Shown here in pieces: positions 17,383 to 25,809 of a DNA stretch of 64,000 nt. The position numbers and the translations under genes were made by a program. The stretch comes from Alphaproteobacteria bacterium MarineAlpha5_Bin9. Lineage in GTDB: Bacteria > Pseudomonadota > Alphaproteobacteria > HIMB59 > GCA-002718135. Location of the stretch: contig PTKV01000011.1 of NCBI GenBank assembly GCA_002937895.1, positions 1 through 64,000 of the forward strand, read 5' to 3'. Position 1 is the first letter of the stretch. Each line of letters begins with the position of its first letter. Below the pieces are notes generated by a model, which was not told the origin of the DNA, made no database searches, and worked only from the letters and a program-made list of their open reading frames with translations.

Positions 17383-18555
17383 TTAGATTAAGTGAAGTTC
17401 TCGGGGAAAATTACAAAATAGTTCAGCTCCACTTTCAGTTACACGAATAGATTCACTTATTTCTAAACCCCAAGTATCCATCCACATACCAGCCATTAAA
17501 TGATATGTTACATTTGGTCTTAAAATAGTCATTTCATTTTTTCTAATACTTAGAGTATGTTCTCCCCAATCCGGGGGATATCCAATTCCAATAGAATAAC
17601 CACATCTTGATTCTTTTTCCACACCATATTTTTCTAGAACTTTCCAAAATGCAACAGCCACATCATGACAACTATTGCCTGGTTTAGTAGCCTCAATTGC
17701 TTTTTCAACTCCTTCATTTGTAATTTTTAAGGTGTCTGTTATTTTTGGATCTGGTTTCCCTATATATACAGTTCTAGATAATGCACAATGATATCTATTT
17801 TTTACTCCTCCCAACTCAATTATTGTTCCTTCATCTTGCTTTAATTTTTTATCAGTAGGTGTGAGATGAGAGGCAGAAGCTGACTCTCCACTAGCTAAAA
17901 TTATGTTTAAACCAGAATATTCTCCACCAATTTGAATATCTTCATTACCTCCCAAAAGAGTTTGTTGAATCTTGCCAGCAACAAAGCTTTGTTTTATATC
18001 CGGTTTTATTTCATTATAAGCCGTTCGCATTCCAGCTTGAACTAGTTTAGCTGCTTCTTTCATATAAGCTATCTCTGAGTCAGATTTTATATATCTAATC
18101 CAATTAACTAACAAATAACCATTTTTAAAATTTGCATTTGGACAATGATTTAATAATCTATTATGACATTCGGCAGTATAATAATAGCTATCCATTTCAA
18201 CTCCAATATTTTTATTTTCCCATTTATTTTCTTTAATAAAAATAGATAAATAATCAAAAGGATGAGAAGGTGGAGATTGAATTAATTTTTCTGGATATCC
18301 TAGTATATTTTCATTTTTAAGAAAAGTAGTAATTCTTGCACCATTAGAATCTTGCTTTCTTCCAAACCATATTGGCTGATCTTTGTCTAAGGATATTATT
18401 ACCACCTGTGGAACATAAAATGACCATCCATCATATCCTGTTAAATAATTCATATTAGAAGGATCTGAAAGAATAAGAACGTCTAATCCTTTCTCAGACA
18501 TTTTACTTTTTACATTTGTTAATCTAGCGTTATATTCTTGAGTAGTAAAATTCAT
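17383..18555 (-). CDS. doeA: Ectoine hydrolase (M24-fold, DoeA/EutD)
   Basis: This enzyme opens the ectoine ring to N-acetyl-2,4-diaminobutyrate, the first step of ectoine catabolism. It is a 390-residue pita-bread (M24) protein that follows DoeA closely: SDPSNMNYLTGYDGWSFYVP near the N-terminus, IGVEMDSYYYTA, ASASHLTPTDKKL, RYHCALSRTVYIG, SIGIGYPPDWGEHTLSIR and WGLEISESIRVTESG. The usual metallopeptidase Asp-Asp ligand pair is absent, as expected for this non-peptidase branch. The ATG start is 43 nt after soxG. EutA, EutB and EutC homologues about 12 kb upstream in the same run support the assignment. Confidence 0.88.
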   Translation of the reverse strand: MNFTTQEYNARLTNVKSKMSEKGLDVLILSDPSNMNYLTGYDGWSFYVPQVVIISLDKDQPIWFGRKQDSNGARITTFLKNENILGYPEKLIQSPPSHPFDYLSIFIKENKWENKNIGVEMDSYYYTAECHNRLLNHCPNANFKNGYLLVNWIRYIKSDSEIAYMKEAAKLVQAGMRTAYNEIKPDIKQSFVAGKIQQTLLGGNEDIQIGGEYSGLNIILASGESASASHLTPTDKKLKQDEGTIIELGGVKNRYHCALSRTVYIGKPDPKITDTLKITNEGVEKAIEATKPGNSCHDVAVAFWKVLEKYGVEKESRCGYSIGIGYPPDWGEHTLSIRKNEMTILRPNVTYHLMAGMWMDTWGLEISESIRVTESGAELFCNFPRELHLI

Positions 18556-18598
18556 AATTTCTATCTATTCATTTTAAAAAAATTGTCTATGAACTTAA

Positions 18599-19165
18599 TT
18601 ATCTTTCTAAGATTTCATAACCAAATTGTTTAGAGGAATTTATTAAAATTTCCCAAATTGATAAGGCAAAACCCCTAGGTATGAAAAGATAATAATTATT
18701 GTTGGAAAACTTGATCAATTTTATACTGACATGATGAATTGAAGAACTTACTGATGAAGTGTGAGATAATATATTTTCTCTAAGATCTATGGGTATGTGT
18801 CTATTTAGTAAAGATGTAGCTTCATTTCCTGAAATGATTAGACAGGTAAATGCATGAGACATATCTAAAGTTGATCCTAAATTTTCAGATAAAAATATAT
18901 TTTTATTTAATAACCACCATTTCAAAGGTTCCATTCTCCAAAGAGAAAATTCCTTATTAATAATTCCTTTATTAAAACCAGGTAAATTGCTTAAATTCAA
19001 TTCATCTATTACAAAACTTTCAAAATTAGGCAAAGTATTTGGCCAGCAAGCTATTTGTTGTAAATTTAAATTATTATATTCTTTAAAAGAAACATTTATT
19101 TTATTATTAAAAGGATAACTTCCAGTAAAATAATTAGAATCTAAAGCTGAATATCTTTTAAACAT
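18599..19165 (-). CDS. soxG: Sarcosine oxidase gamma subunit
   Basis: This is the small gamma subunit of heterotetrameric sarcosine oxidase, which oxidatively demethylates sarcosine to glycine with transfer of the methyl carbon to THF. It is a GcvT-like fragment of 188 residues; the C-terminal SIWEILINSSKQFGYEI segment matches the family. The ORF track begins at a TTG at 19189, but the ATG at 19165 is preferred. It overlaps the soxA stop as ATGTTTAA, with an AGAGGG purine stretch upstream. It is weakly conserved, as is usual for SoxG, and is assigned mainly by size and position after soxA. Confidence 0.82.
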   Translation of the reverse strand: MFKRYSALDSNYFTGSYPFNNKINVSFKEYNNLNLQQIACWPNTLPNFESFVIDELNLSNLPGFNKGIINKEFSLWRMEPLKWWLLNKNIFLSENLGSTLDMSHAFTCLIISGNEATSLLNRHIPIDLRENILSHTSSVSSSIHHVSIKLIKFSNNNYYLFIPRGFALSIWEILINSSKQFGYEILER

Positions 19166-22121
19166 GCATTCGTTTTCCCTCTGGATCAATCATATGTGGC
19201 GAAACCACTTTTAATTCCATTTGTTTATTACGTACAGGATCACTTCCTATTAAAGTAATATTTTTCCATCTTTCTTTTCCTCCTTTTACAAAGCCTATTC
19301 CTATCCAATGGCCAAGTTCTGGCGAATGAGTAACAGAAGTAATTCTTCCTACTCCAAAACCTTTGATACTATTTTTTTCACAAACTATTGTTCCAGCACC
19401 AAAAGTGTGTTTTTTATTAATGGGAAAAAATCCTACAAGTTGCTCTCTTTCTAAAGAGTTTAAAACTCCTCTTTTTCTCATTGCACTACCAACATAAGAT
19501 TTTTTACTTGAAGCCATTTTGCCTAAACCAGCATCTTCTATTGTAACCCTCCCATCAAGTTCAGCACCTGTAACATGACCTTTTTCTACTCGAAGTGCTC
19601 CCAATGCTTCTAAACCATATAAACAACCATTAAATTTTTTTACTTCTCTCCAAAGCAAATTCATCATTGTGTTAGCGTAATCAGATTCAATATAAATTTC
19701 ATAACCTAGTTCACCTGAAAAACTTATTCTTACAATCCTGCATGGAATACCATCTATTAATTTTGTCGAAACAAATCCCATAAAAGGAAGATTTTCAATT
19801 AAAATTGAATTTTCAACGCAACTTTTAATAACGTCTCTAGATTTTGGTCCTGAAATAGCGACTGCTGCCCATTGCTCTGAAACACTTGTTACATTTACTT
19901 TTAGATCAGTCCAACGAGTTTGTAATAATTCCTCAAGCCATGACATAACTTTACCTGCTTGAGCAGTCGAAGTAGTCATTAAATATTCATTTTCTGACAG
20001 TCTCCAGGAGGTTCCATCATCCATTACTATTCCATCATCTCGTAACATAATCCCATACCTAGTTTTATTAATAGGGAGTTTTGCAAATGGATTTGCATAT
20101 ATTCTATTAATAAACTCAGTAGAGTCAATTCCTTGAATTGAAATTTTTCCCAAAGATGTTACATCGCACATTCCTACTGATTTTCTTACAATTGTTGCCT
20201 CTCTAATGTAAGAATCAGTTAAAGTTTCATTTTTTTTGGGAAAATACCATGGTCTTTGATAAAGACCTGCTTCAATCATAACAGCTCCATTATCTAAATT
20301 CCATTGATGCATAGGAGTTACTCTCAAAGGTCTAAAATGTTTACCAACATGTCTTCCGGCAAGAGCTCCAATTGCAATAGGCGTATAAGGAGGACGGAAA
20401 ACAGTAGTTCCAACTTCAGATATTTTTTTATCTAAAAGATCAGCCATTAGAGAAATTGCAATTATATTGCCCATTTTTCCTTGATCATTTGCCATTCCTA
20501 AAGTGGTATAGCGTTTTAAATGTTCTACTGATTCAAATCCTTCACGATGAGCTAATCGTATATCATCTGTTGTAACATCATGTTGATAATCTACAAAACT
20601 TTTTGAAATTAATTTTTTATGTTTTACTTCATAAAGTGGGTGAATTGGGTTTTTCCAACCGCCTTCTTTTGGAAAAAAATAATTTGTTTTTGTTAAACCC
20701 ATTTTGTTCATAGCATCTAAAGCACCAGCTATACCTGATTTAATACATTCTTCTCTATTCCATATCCCTCTAGCTGCACCTATAATTGAAATATTTTCTT
20801 TTGTATTACCTGGTAAAAAACATAAATTATCTATATTCCAAGTAGGAGAACTTCCTCTATGTGACAATAAATGAACTACAGGAGACCATCCGCCTGATAG
20901 AAGAACTTGATCGCATATAATTGTATCTATTTTTTTATAAGAGCTATCTGTTATTGTAGCCAAATCTATACTTTTAATTTTCCTTGAACCATTTATATTA
21001 TATGGGACAGTTTGAAATCTTACTGGAATTTTATCTTTAAAAATTGGAGGTAAACTAATATCTTGTCTAACATCTAATACTGTAACTTTTGCCCCTGCAT
21101 TATATAAACTCTCTGCAGTTTTATAAGCAGAATCATTGTTTGTTGAAATAACTATGTTTTTACCAGTTAGAACTCCGTATCTATTTAAATAATGCTTTGA
21201 AGCATTAACTGTCATAACTCCAGGAACATCGTTATTATTAAACGCTATATGACGTTCTAAAGATCCTGAGCCAATAATAATATGTTTAGCTCTTATTGTC
21301 CAAAATCTTTGTCTAGGTAAACTGTCATTAACTTCAGCTTTGTGATCAGTAACTTTCTCTAAAAGCCCCATTACACAATTGTCATACAAACCAAATGCTG
21401 TAGTTTTACTTAAAATACGAATATTTAAGTTTTTAAGTTCTGAATAAACTTCATCAACATTAAAAACTCTATCCCCTAATTGATCTCCTCCCAAAAGACT
21501 ATCTTGTTCAACTAAAATTACATCAAGTTTTTTATCTGCTGCCTCCTTAGCTGCAGCAATACCAGCTGGTCCAGATCCTACTATCAATACATCACAGAAA
21601 TCATGGGCATGTTCATAATTATCTGGATCAGGCAAAGTAGATAGTTTTCCCATACCAGCAGCTTTTCTAATAAATTTTTCAAAAACCATCCATATTGATG
21701 TGCCTGTGCCCCATTCAAAAGGTGGTATGCCCATAAATGTTTTATAATAAAAACCAGCAGCAAAAAATCTACTTAAGTAATTGTTAATTTCTCCAAGGTC
21801 AAAATTTACATTAGGAAAAGCATTTTGACCATAAGCTGTAAGACCTTGGTATAATTCTTGTGTTGTAGCTCGAACATTAGGATCTCTTTTATCATAAGAT
21901 CCTATAGTAACAAGACCTCCAGACTCTTCTACTCCACATGACATAATACCTCTAGGTCGGTGATACTTAAAACTTCTACCAACAATTTTAATATTGTTTG
22001 CAAGCAATGCCGAAGCAAGAGAGTCTCCCTCATAACCATAATATTTTTTATTTTCCCATTTAAATGAAATAGCTTTTTTTCGATTTACTTTTCCATAATT
22101 TTTTATTCTAAATGAAGTCAT
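19158..22121 (-). CDS. soxA: Sarcosine oxidase alpha subunit
   Basis: This large subunit (987 residues) of heterotetrameric sarcosine oxidase starts with a 2Fe-2S-ferredoxin-like region (about 10-110, SCGVEESGGLVTIG). A pyridine-nucleotide/flavin domain follows with VLIVGSGPAGIAAAKEA near residue 171 and GSGSLERH. The C-terminal half is a GcvT-like folate domain with GYEIY, EALGALRVEKGH and WIGIGFVKGG. It binds NAD, FMN and THF with SoxB. The start ATG overlaps the soxD stop (ATGA), and the stop overlaps soxG. Length and domain order are normal for the family. Confidence 0.95.
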   Translation of the reverse strand: MTSFRIKNYGKVNRKKAISFKWENKKYYGYEGDSLASALLANNIKIVGRSFKYHRPRGIMSCGVEESGGLVTIGSYDKRDPNVRATTQELYQGLTAYGQNAFPNVNFDLGEINNYLSRFFAAGFYYKTFMGIPPFEWGTGTSIWMVFEKFIRKAAGMGKLSTLPDPDNYEHAHDFCDVLIVGSGPAGIAAAKEAADKKLDVILVEQDSLLGGDQLGDRVFNVDEVYSELKNLNIRILSKTTAFGLYDNCVMGLLEKVTDHKAEVNDSLPRQRFWTIRAKHIIIGSGSLERHIAFNNNDVPGVMTVNASKHYLNRYGVLTGKNIVISTNNDSAYKTAESLYNAGAKVTVLDVRQDISLPPIFKDKIPVRFQTVPYNINGSRKIKSIDLATITDSSYKKIDTIICDQVLLSGGWSPVVHLLSHRGSSPTWNIDNLCFLPGNTKENISIIGAARGIWNREECIKSGIAGALDAMNKMGLTKTNYFFPKEGGWKNPIHPLYEVKHKKLISKSFVDYQHDVTTDDIRLAHREGFESVEHLKRYTTLGMANDQGKMGNIIAISLMADLLDKKISEVGTTVFRPPYTPIAIGALAGRHVGKHFRPLRVTPMHQWNLDNGAVMIEAGLYQRPWYFPKKNETLTDSYIREATIVRKSVGMCDVTSLGKISIQGIDSTEFINRIYANPFAKLPINKTRYGIMLRDDGIVMDDGTSWRLSENEYLMTTSTAQAGKVMSWLEELLQTRWTDLKVNVTSVSEQWAAVAISGPKSRDVIKSCVENSILIENLPFMGFVSTKLIDGIPCRIVRISFSGELGYEIYIESDYANTMMNLLWREVKKFNGCLYGLEALGALRVEKGHVTGAELDGRVTIEDAGLGKMASSKKSYVGSAMRKRGVLNSLEREQLVGFFPINKKHTFGAGTIVCEKNSIKGFGVGRITSVTHSPELGHWIGIGFVKGGKERWKNITLIGSDPVRNKQMELKVVSPHMIDPEGKRMHV

Positions 22122-22402
22122 TTTTTAGAATCCATTATTTTTTGTAAATCTGGATGGCAAGGCTTAACACTTTTAATTTCATGCGTAACAGTTGATCTTT
22201 CTATCTCTAACCACATTCTACAACCATTTAAATGATGCCAAGTTTCTTTTTGAAATCCTCTTATATTTTCTCTAAAAAAAATAGCCTGAGTCCAATCTTC
22301 TCTAGAGGCATCTAATGCTGGATAACGAATAGAAGCATCACCTCCATAAGTAAATTCGGAGTGATCTCTTTCACCACAATAAGGACATTTAATTCTTATC
22401 AT
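22118..22402 (-). CDS. soxD: Sarcosine oxidase delta subunit
   Basis: This zinc-binding delta subunit has 94 residues. The N-terminal IKCPYCGERDHSEFTYGGDA carries the CxxC...H zinc ligands. The later WHHLNGCRMW contributes the remaining ligands. It begins 2 nt after the soxB stop and overlaps soxA by 4 nt (ATGA), giving the canonical soxBDAG order. Confidence 0.95.
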   Translation of the reverse strand: MIRIKCPYCGERDHSEFTYGGDASIRYPALDASREDWTQAIFFRENIRGFQKETWHHLNGCRMWLEIERSTVTHEIKSVKPCHPDLQKIMDSKK

Positions 22403-22404
22403 AC

Positions 22405-23670
22405 TTATCCGTGTAACTTAGGATCCGGGCCAGCACCTCTTTCATCCAAATTGATTCCTTGTTCAAATCTTTCTAAATGGTGATGTTGGATATATTTGTG
22501 AGGTTGTTCGTTTGCTATCAAATCAGCAAAATACCATCCTGAAGCTGGGCTTGCCTTAAAGCCACCATAGTTCCAACCAGCATTAAGATATAAATTTGAG
22601 ATTGGAGTTTTACAAATAAAAAAAGTCCCGTCCATAGACATATCCATTATACCAGCCCAGTGCCTAAGTAAACGAAGTCTTCCTATTGATGGAAGTATAG
22701 CCATTGCAGCTTCAGCGACATCTTGCACAATAGGCAGATTACCTCTTTGAGCATAAGATTTATACCAATCTAAATCTCCACCAAAAACTAGACTTCCTTT
22801 GTCTGTCTGAGAAATATAAAAATGAGCGCCACCTACTCCATATACAACCACATGATCTAAGAATGGTTTAATTGCCTCAGTAACAAATGCTTGCAGTTTA
22901 TGAGATTCTATAGGTAAGTTTCCTAATTGAGCCATTTGCCATAAACGTGATGTATTTCCAGCTACAGCAAAACCAATTTTTTTTCCTTTAATACTACCCT
23001 TGGAAGTTTGAAGGCTATCAATATTGCCATTTTGTCTAGTTATACCTGTAACTTCGCAGTTTTGAATTATATCAACTCCTAATGCATTTGCAGATCTAGC
23101 ATATCCCCATACTGCAGAATCATGTCTAGCATTACCAGCACGAGGTTGAACAGCTGCTCCCATAATTGGAAATCGAGCATTATTATAATTTAAAATTGGA
23201 ATCTTTTTTTTAAGTTTTTTAAGATCCCACAACTCTCCATCTGTTCCGTTTAATCTCATAATATTATACCTTCTTGCATATGAGTCTTTAGCTCCAGGAC
23301 TATGAAAAAGAGATACATGAACTCTTTGACTAAACATTACATTATAATTTAAATCATGACTTAAGTTCTCCCACAATTTTAAAGAATGTTCATAAAATTG
23401 ATGATTGCCAGGCATCATATAATTCGATCTTACAATTGTTGTATTTCTCCCAGCATTACCCCCTCCAATCCATCCTTTTTCTAAAACAGCTATATTGTTT
23501 AAATTATGATTTTTTGCTAAATAATAAGCTGTTGCCAAGCCATGAAGTCCCCCACCTACAATAATAACATCATAGTTTGATCTAGGTTCAGGATCTCTCC
23601 ATTGTCTGCTCCATCCTTTTTGTCCATTCAAACCATTCTTAAAAACATTCCAAGCATTAAATCTAGTCAT
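22405..23670 (-). CDS. soxB: Sarcosine oxidase beta subunit
   Basis: This is the catalytic FAD subunit (421 residues) of heterotetrameric sarcosine oxidase. It has the VIIVGGGLHGLATAYYLA dinucleotide-binding motif near residues 34-51 and the GGGNAGRNTTIVRSNYM segment that marks SoxB. The C-terminal LNAGWNYGGFKASPASG is equally characteristic. It opens the soxBDAG block 8 nt after the DsbA-like gene. The product is glycine plus formaldehyde or methylene-THF, linking it to the MTHFR and DmdA-like genes. Confidence 0.95.
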   Translation of the reverse strand: MTRFNAWNVFKNGLNGQKGWSRQWRDPEPRSNYDVIIVGGGLHGLATAYYLAKNHNLNNIAVLEKGWIGGGNAGRNTTIVRSNYMMPGNHQFYEHSLKLWENLSHDLNYNVMFSQRVHVSLFHSPGAKDSYARRYNIMRLNGTDGELWDLKKLKKKIPILNYNNARFPIMGAAVQPRAGNARHDSAVWGYARSANALGVDIIQNCEVTGITRQNGNIDSLQTSKGSIKGKKIGFAVAGNTSRLWQMAQLGNLPIESHKLQAFVTEAIKPFLDHVVVYGVGGAHFYISQTDKGSLVFGGDLDWYKSYAQRGNLPIVQDVAEAAMAILPSIGRLRLLRHWAGIMDMSMDGTFFICKTPISNLYLNAGWNYGGFKASPASGWYFADLIANEQPHKYIQHHHLERFEQGINLDERGAGPDPKLHG

Positions 23671-23678
23671 AGAAAAAA

Positions 23679-24305
23679 TTATTTCTCATCAATTAAATCA
23701 ATTATTGTATTTTTTTTAATATATCCAGGAATAACTTTGTTATTTATTACTAGAGTTGGGGTTCCTTTTCCTCCTATTCTTCTTGCTAAAAAATAAGAGA
23801 CCTCCAAAATTTCTTCTAATTCTACCATATTAATATTTTGCATATATTTTTCTATATCAATTTCATTTTTAATTAAAATTTCTTCAAGAATTTTATCATT
23901 TATTTTTGACTCAATTAACATCAGCGAATTATGAACATTTATAGCTTTTTGACGATCTTGTTTAGTTAGTGCTAATATAGTAAGAGCATAAAATCTTGAA
24001 GTTTCAGATATAACTGGAAATTGAAGTATGTATAATTTTACATCTTCTCTTTGATTAATAACATCCATAATTTCAGGATGAACTTTCTTACAATATATGC
24101 AATTATAATCAACAAACTCAATTATAATGTTTTCAGCATCTTCATTTCCAAAATAAAGATCATTCAATTCTGGCATAACTTCTAAAATTTTTTTGGATAA
24201 ATTTCTATTATCGGATTTATCTAACAAAGGCTTAAAATTAATTTCTGATTGAATTTCACTGTTAAGAAAAACAAAACATGTTAATAAGAAAAAAAACTTT
24301 TTCAT
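23679..24305 (-). CDS. DsbA-family thioredoxin-fold protein, periplasmic
   Basis: This secreted thiol-disulfide protein has about 208 residues. It starts with MKKFFFLLTCFVFLNS, a signal peptide, and carries a thioredoxin-like active site CIYC in FVDYNCIYCKKVHPE near residue 84 of the trimmed protein. A cis-proline segment GGKGTPTLVINN is near the C-terminus, as in the Com1/DsbA-like family. The ORF track starts at 24326, but the ATG at 24305 gives a normal signal peptide and lies 4 nt after the DUF4396 stop. Its place between a membrane protein and soxB in a catabolic run is unexpected. Confidence 0.82.
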   Translation of the reverse strand: MKKFFFLLTCFVFLNSEIQSEINFKPLLDKSDNRNLSKKILEVMPELNDLYFGNEDAENIIIEFVDYNCIYCKKVHPEIMDVINQREDVKLYILQFPVISETSRFYALTILALTKQDRQKAINVHNSLMLIESKINDKILEEILIKNEIDIEKYMQNINMVELEEILEVSYFLARRIGGKGTPTLVINNKVIPGYIKKNTIIDLIDEK

Positions 24306-24309
24306 TTTT

Positions 24310-24768
24310 TTAATGACAAGAAACATTATATTTTTTTAACCTCCAATAATTATAAGGCAAAGGAGTAAAAAAACCCACTAAAAGCATGATAGGAATCACC
24401 CACCAAACTAATTTTGCTTCTCCAATTAATAATAAATCAACTAAATTCATTGAAATTTCCATACTTAACATAGAAATTAAACTCATACCTGTTGCTGTTT
24501 TTAGAGCTTGAATAAAATTCATTTGGCTTAACAAAACGAACGTTTCTAAAGCAATACTTGTAATTATTCCATTAATTATTGCTAATATCATTATAATAAT
24601 GACATTAATTTCATAATCTGAAAATTGAAAAAAGAGAATAGTGCCAAAATCTCCAATACTACATCCAATTAAACACCAAAAAGTATTCTTGATACTTTTA
24701 ATAAGTAATTTATTTTCAAGAAAATTAAATAACGATATATATTTATTCAAAATTAATTTTTTTTTCAT
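24310..24768 (-). CDS. DUF4396-like four-helix membrane protein
   Basis: This 152-residue integral membrane protein has about four helices, at roughly 30-50, 55-80, 98-118 and 120-140. The segments CLIGCSIGDFGTILFF, GIITSIALETFVLL, SMLSMEISMNLVDL and GFFTPLPYNYWRLKK, and the terminal Cys-His, match what I know of DUF4396. No biochemical function is established for that family to my knowledge. Conserved Met, Cys, Glu and His in or near helices make metal handling conceivable. It is followed at 4 nt by the DsbA-like gene, suggesting the two work together. Confidence 0.7.
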   Translation of the reverse strand: MKKKLILNKYISLFNFLENKLLIKSIKNTFWCLIGCSIGDFGTILFFQFSDYEINVIIIMILAIINGIITSIALETFVLLSQMNFIQALKTATGMSLISMLSMEISMNLVDLLLIGEAKLVWWVIPIMLLVGFFTPLPYNYWRLKKYNVSCH

Positions 24769-24783
24769 TTTTTATATTATAAA

Positions 24784-25809
24784 TTATAAATTTGTTGGCC
24801 ATGTGTCGTTTAGTCTATAACCTTCAGGAAAAGGATCATCTTTATCTAGATAAAATTCTTGATAACCAGAAATAAATGCAGAACCTTTTATTTTTGGTCT
24901 AATATATTTCTTATCATTTTCAATATATTCTTGCGAAATTCTACAATAAAATTTTGAATCAATAATAGATTTTGAAATAAATACTTCATTTATATCAATT
25001 TCTTTTTTCTCTCTCATTAAAGCAAGCCTTGCTGAAGTTCCAGTGCCACATGGAGATCTGTCAAGTTTCCCTGGTCTAATACAAACAGTATTTTTTGCTT
25101 CTTTTATACCTTGGGAGTTTATATTTACCGGTTCTACAAATTGACAAAAGGAAATATAATTCAAACTATCCAATTCAGGATGTTTAAATCCTATTTGCTC
25201 ATTTGCAGCTTTTAAAATTTTATAAGAAATGTTTACAAATTGCTTTGCATTTTGAGGAATAATTTTTAAATTAAAATCCGAGGCTTTGCAAACAACAAAG
25301 CTATCTCCTCCGTATGCTGTGCTTACTAAAATTTTTCCATAATCATCTAAATTTATTTCTGCATCCAATTTATCTACGTATGAAGGTAAATTTTCAATTT
25401 CAATTGAATTTACTGATTTATTTAAACATTGAGCCTTTACTTTTACTATTCCTCCAGGAGCTTCTAAAAAAAAATTAGTTTCTGGTTCTATGATTTTTAT
25501 AAAATTTTTTTCTAACAAAACAGTAGCAACACATATACTATTTGAACCACTCATAGGAGGATTATCCTCTGGCTCTAAAATTATAAATCCAAATTGGGCT
25601 TTTTTATTTCTTGATGGAACAACTAAATTATAATGTTTAAAGACACCACCTCGAGGCTCATTTAATAAAAAATTTCTTAATTTGTTATCTTTTAAAAGCT
25701 CTCTAGACTCTTGAAGAATATTTAATTCTCGTAAATTTTTATATCCTCCTATAACCACATCTCCTATTTCACCACAACAATGGGTATTATAAATTTTTAG
25801 CTTATTCAT
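24784..25809 (-). CDS. Proline racemase-family protein (Ser/Cys active-site type)
   Basis: This 341-residue member of the proline racemase / hydroxyproline epimerase / trans-3-hydroxyproline dehydratase superfamily would act on a proline-like amino acid. The second catalytic cysteine is present in DRSPCGTGTSA. The first, normally MCGH, is serine here in PPMSGSNSIC. Ser/Cys members have been linked to 4-hydroxyproline epimerase activity, so plain proline racemase is unlikely. The ending DDPFPEGYRLNDTWP marks one subgroup. It overlaps the upstream M24 gene by 4 nt. Cyclic amino-acid chemistry fits the ectoine and EutC context, but the substrate is unknown. Confidence 0.82.
   Translation of the reverse strand: MNKLKIYNTHCCGEIGDVVIGGYKNLRELNILQESRELLKDNKLRNFLLNEPRGGVFKHYNLVVPSRNKKAQFGFIILEPEDNPPMSGSNSICVATVLLEKNFIKIIEPETNFFLEAPGGIVKVKAQCLNKSVNSIEIENLPSYVDKLDAEINLDDYGKILVSTAYGGDSFVVCKASDFNLKIIPQNAKQFVNISYKILKAANEQIGFKHPELDSLNYISFCQFVEPVNINSQGIKEAKNTVCIRPGKLDRSPCGTGTSARLALMREKKEIDINEVFISKSIIDSKFYCRISQEYIENDKKYIRPKIKGSAFISGYQEFYLDKDDPFPEGYRLNDTWPTNL

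Noticed and set aside
19166-19189. TTG-initiated N-terminal extension of SoxG in the ORF track
   Set aside because: The ATG at 19165 overlaps the soxA stop in the usual translational-coupling manner. The extension lies inside soxA and adds no family similarity.
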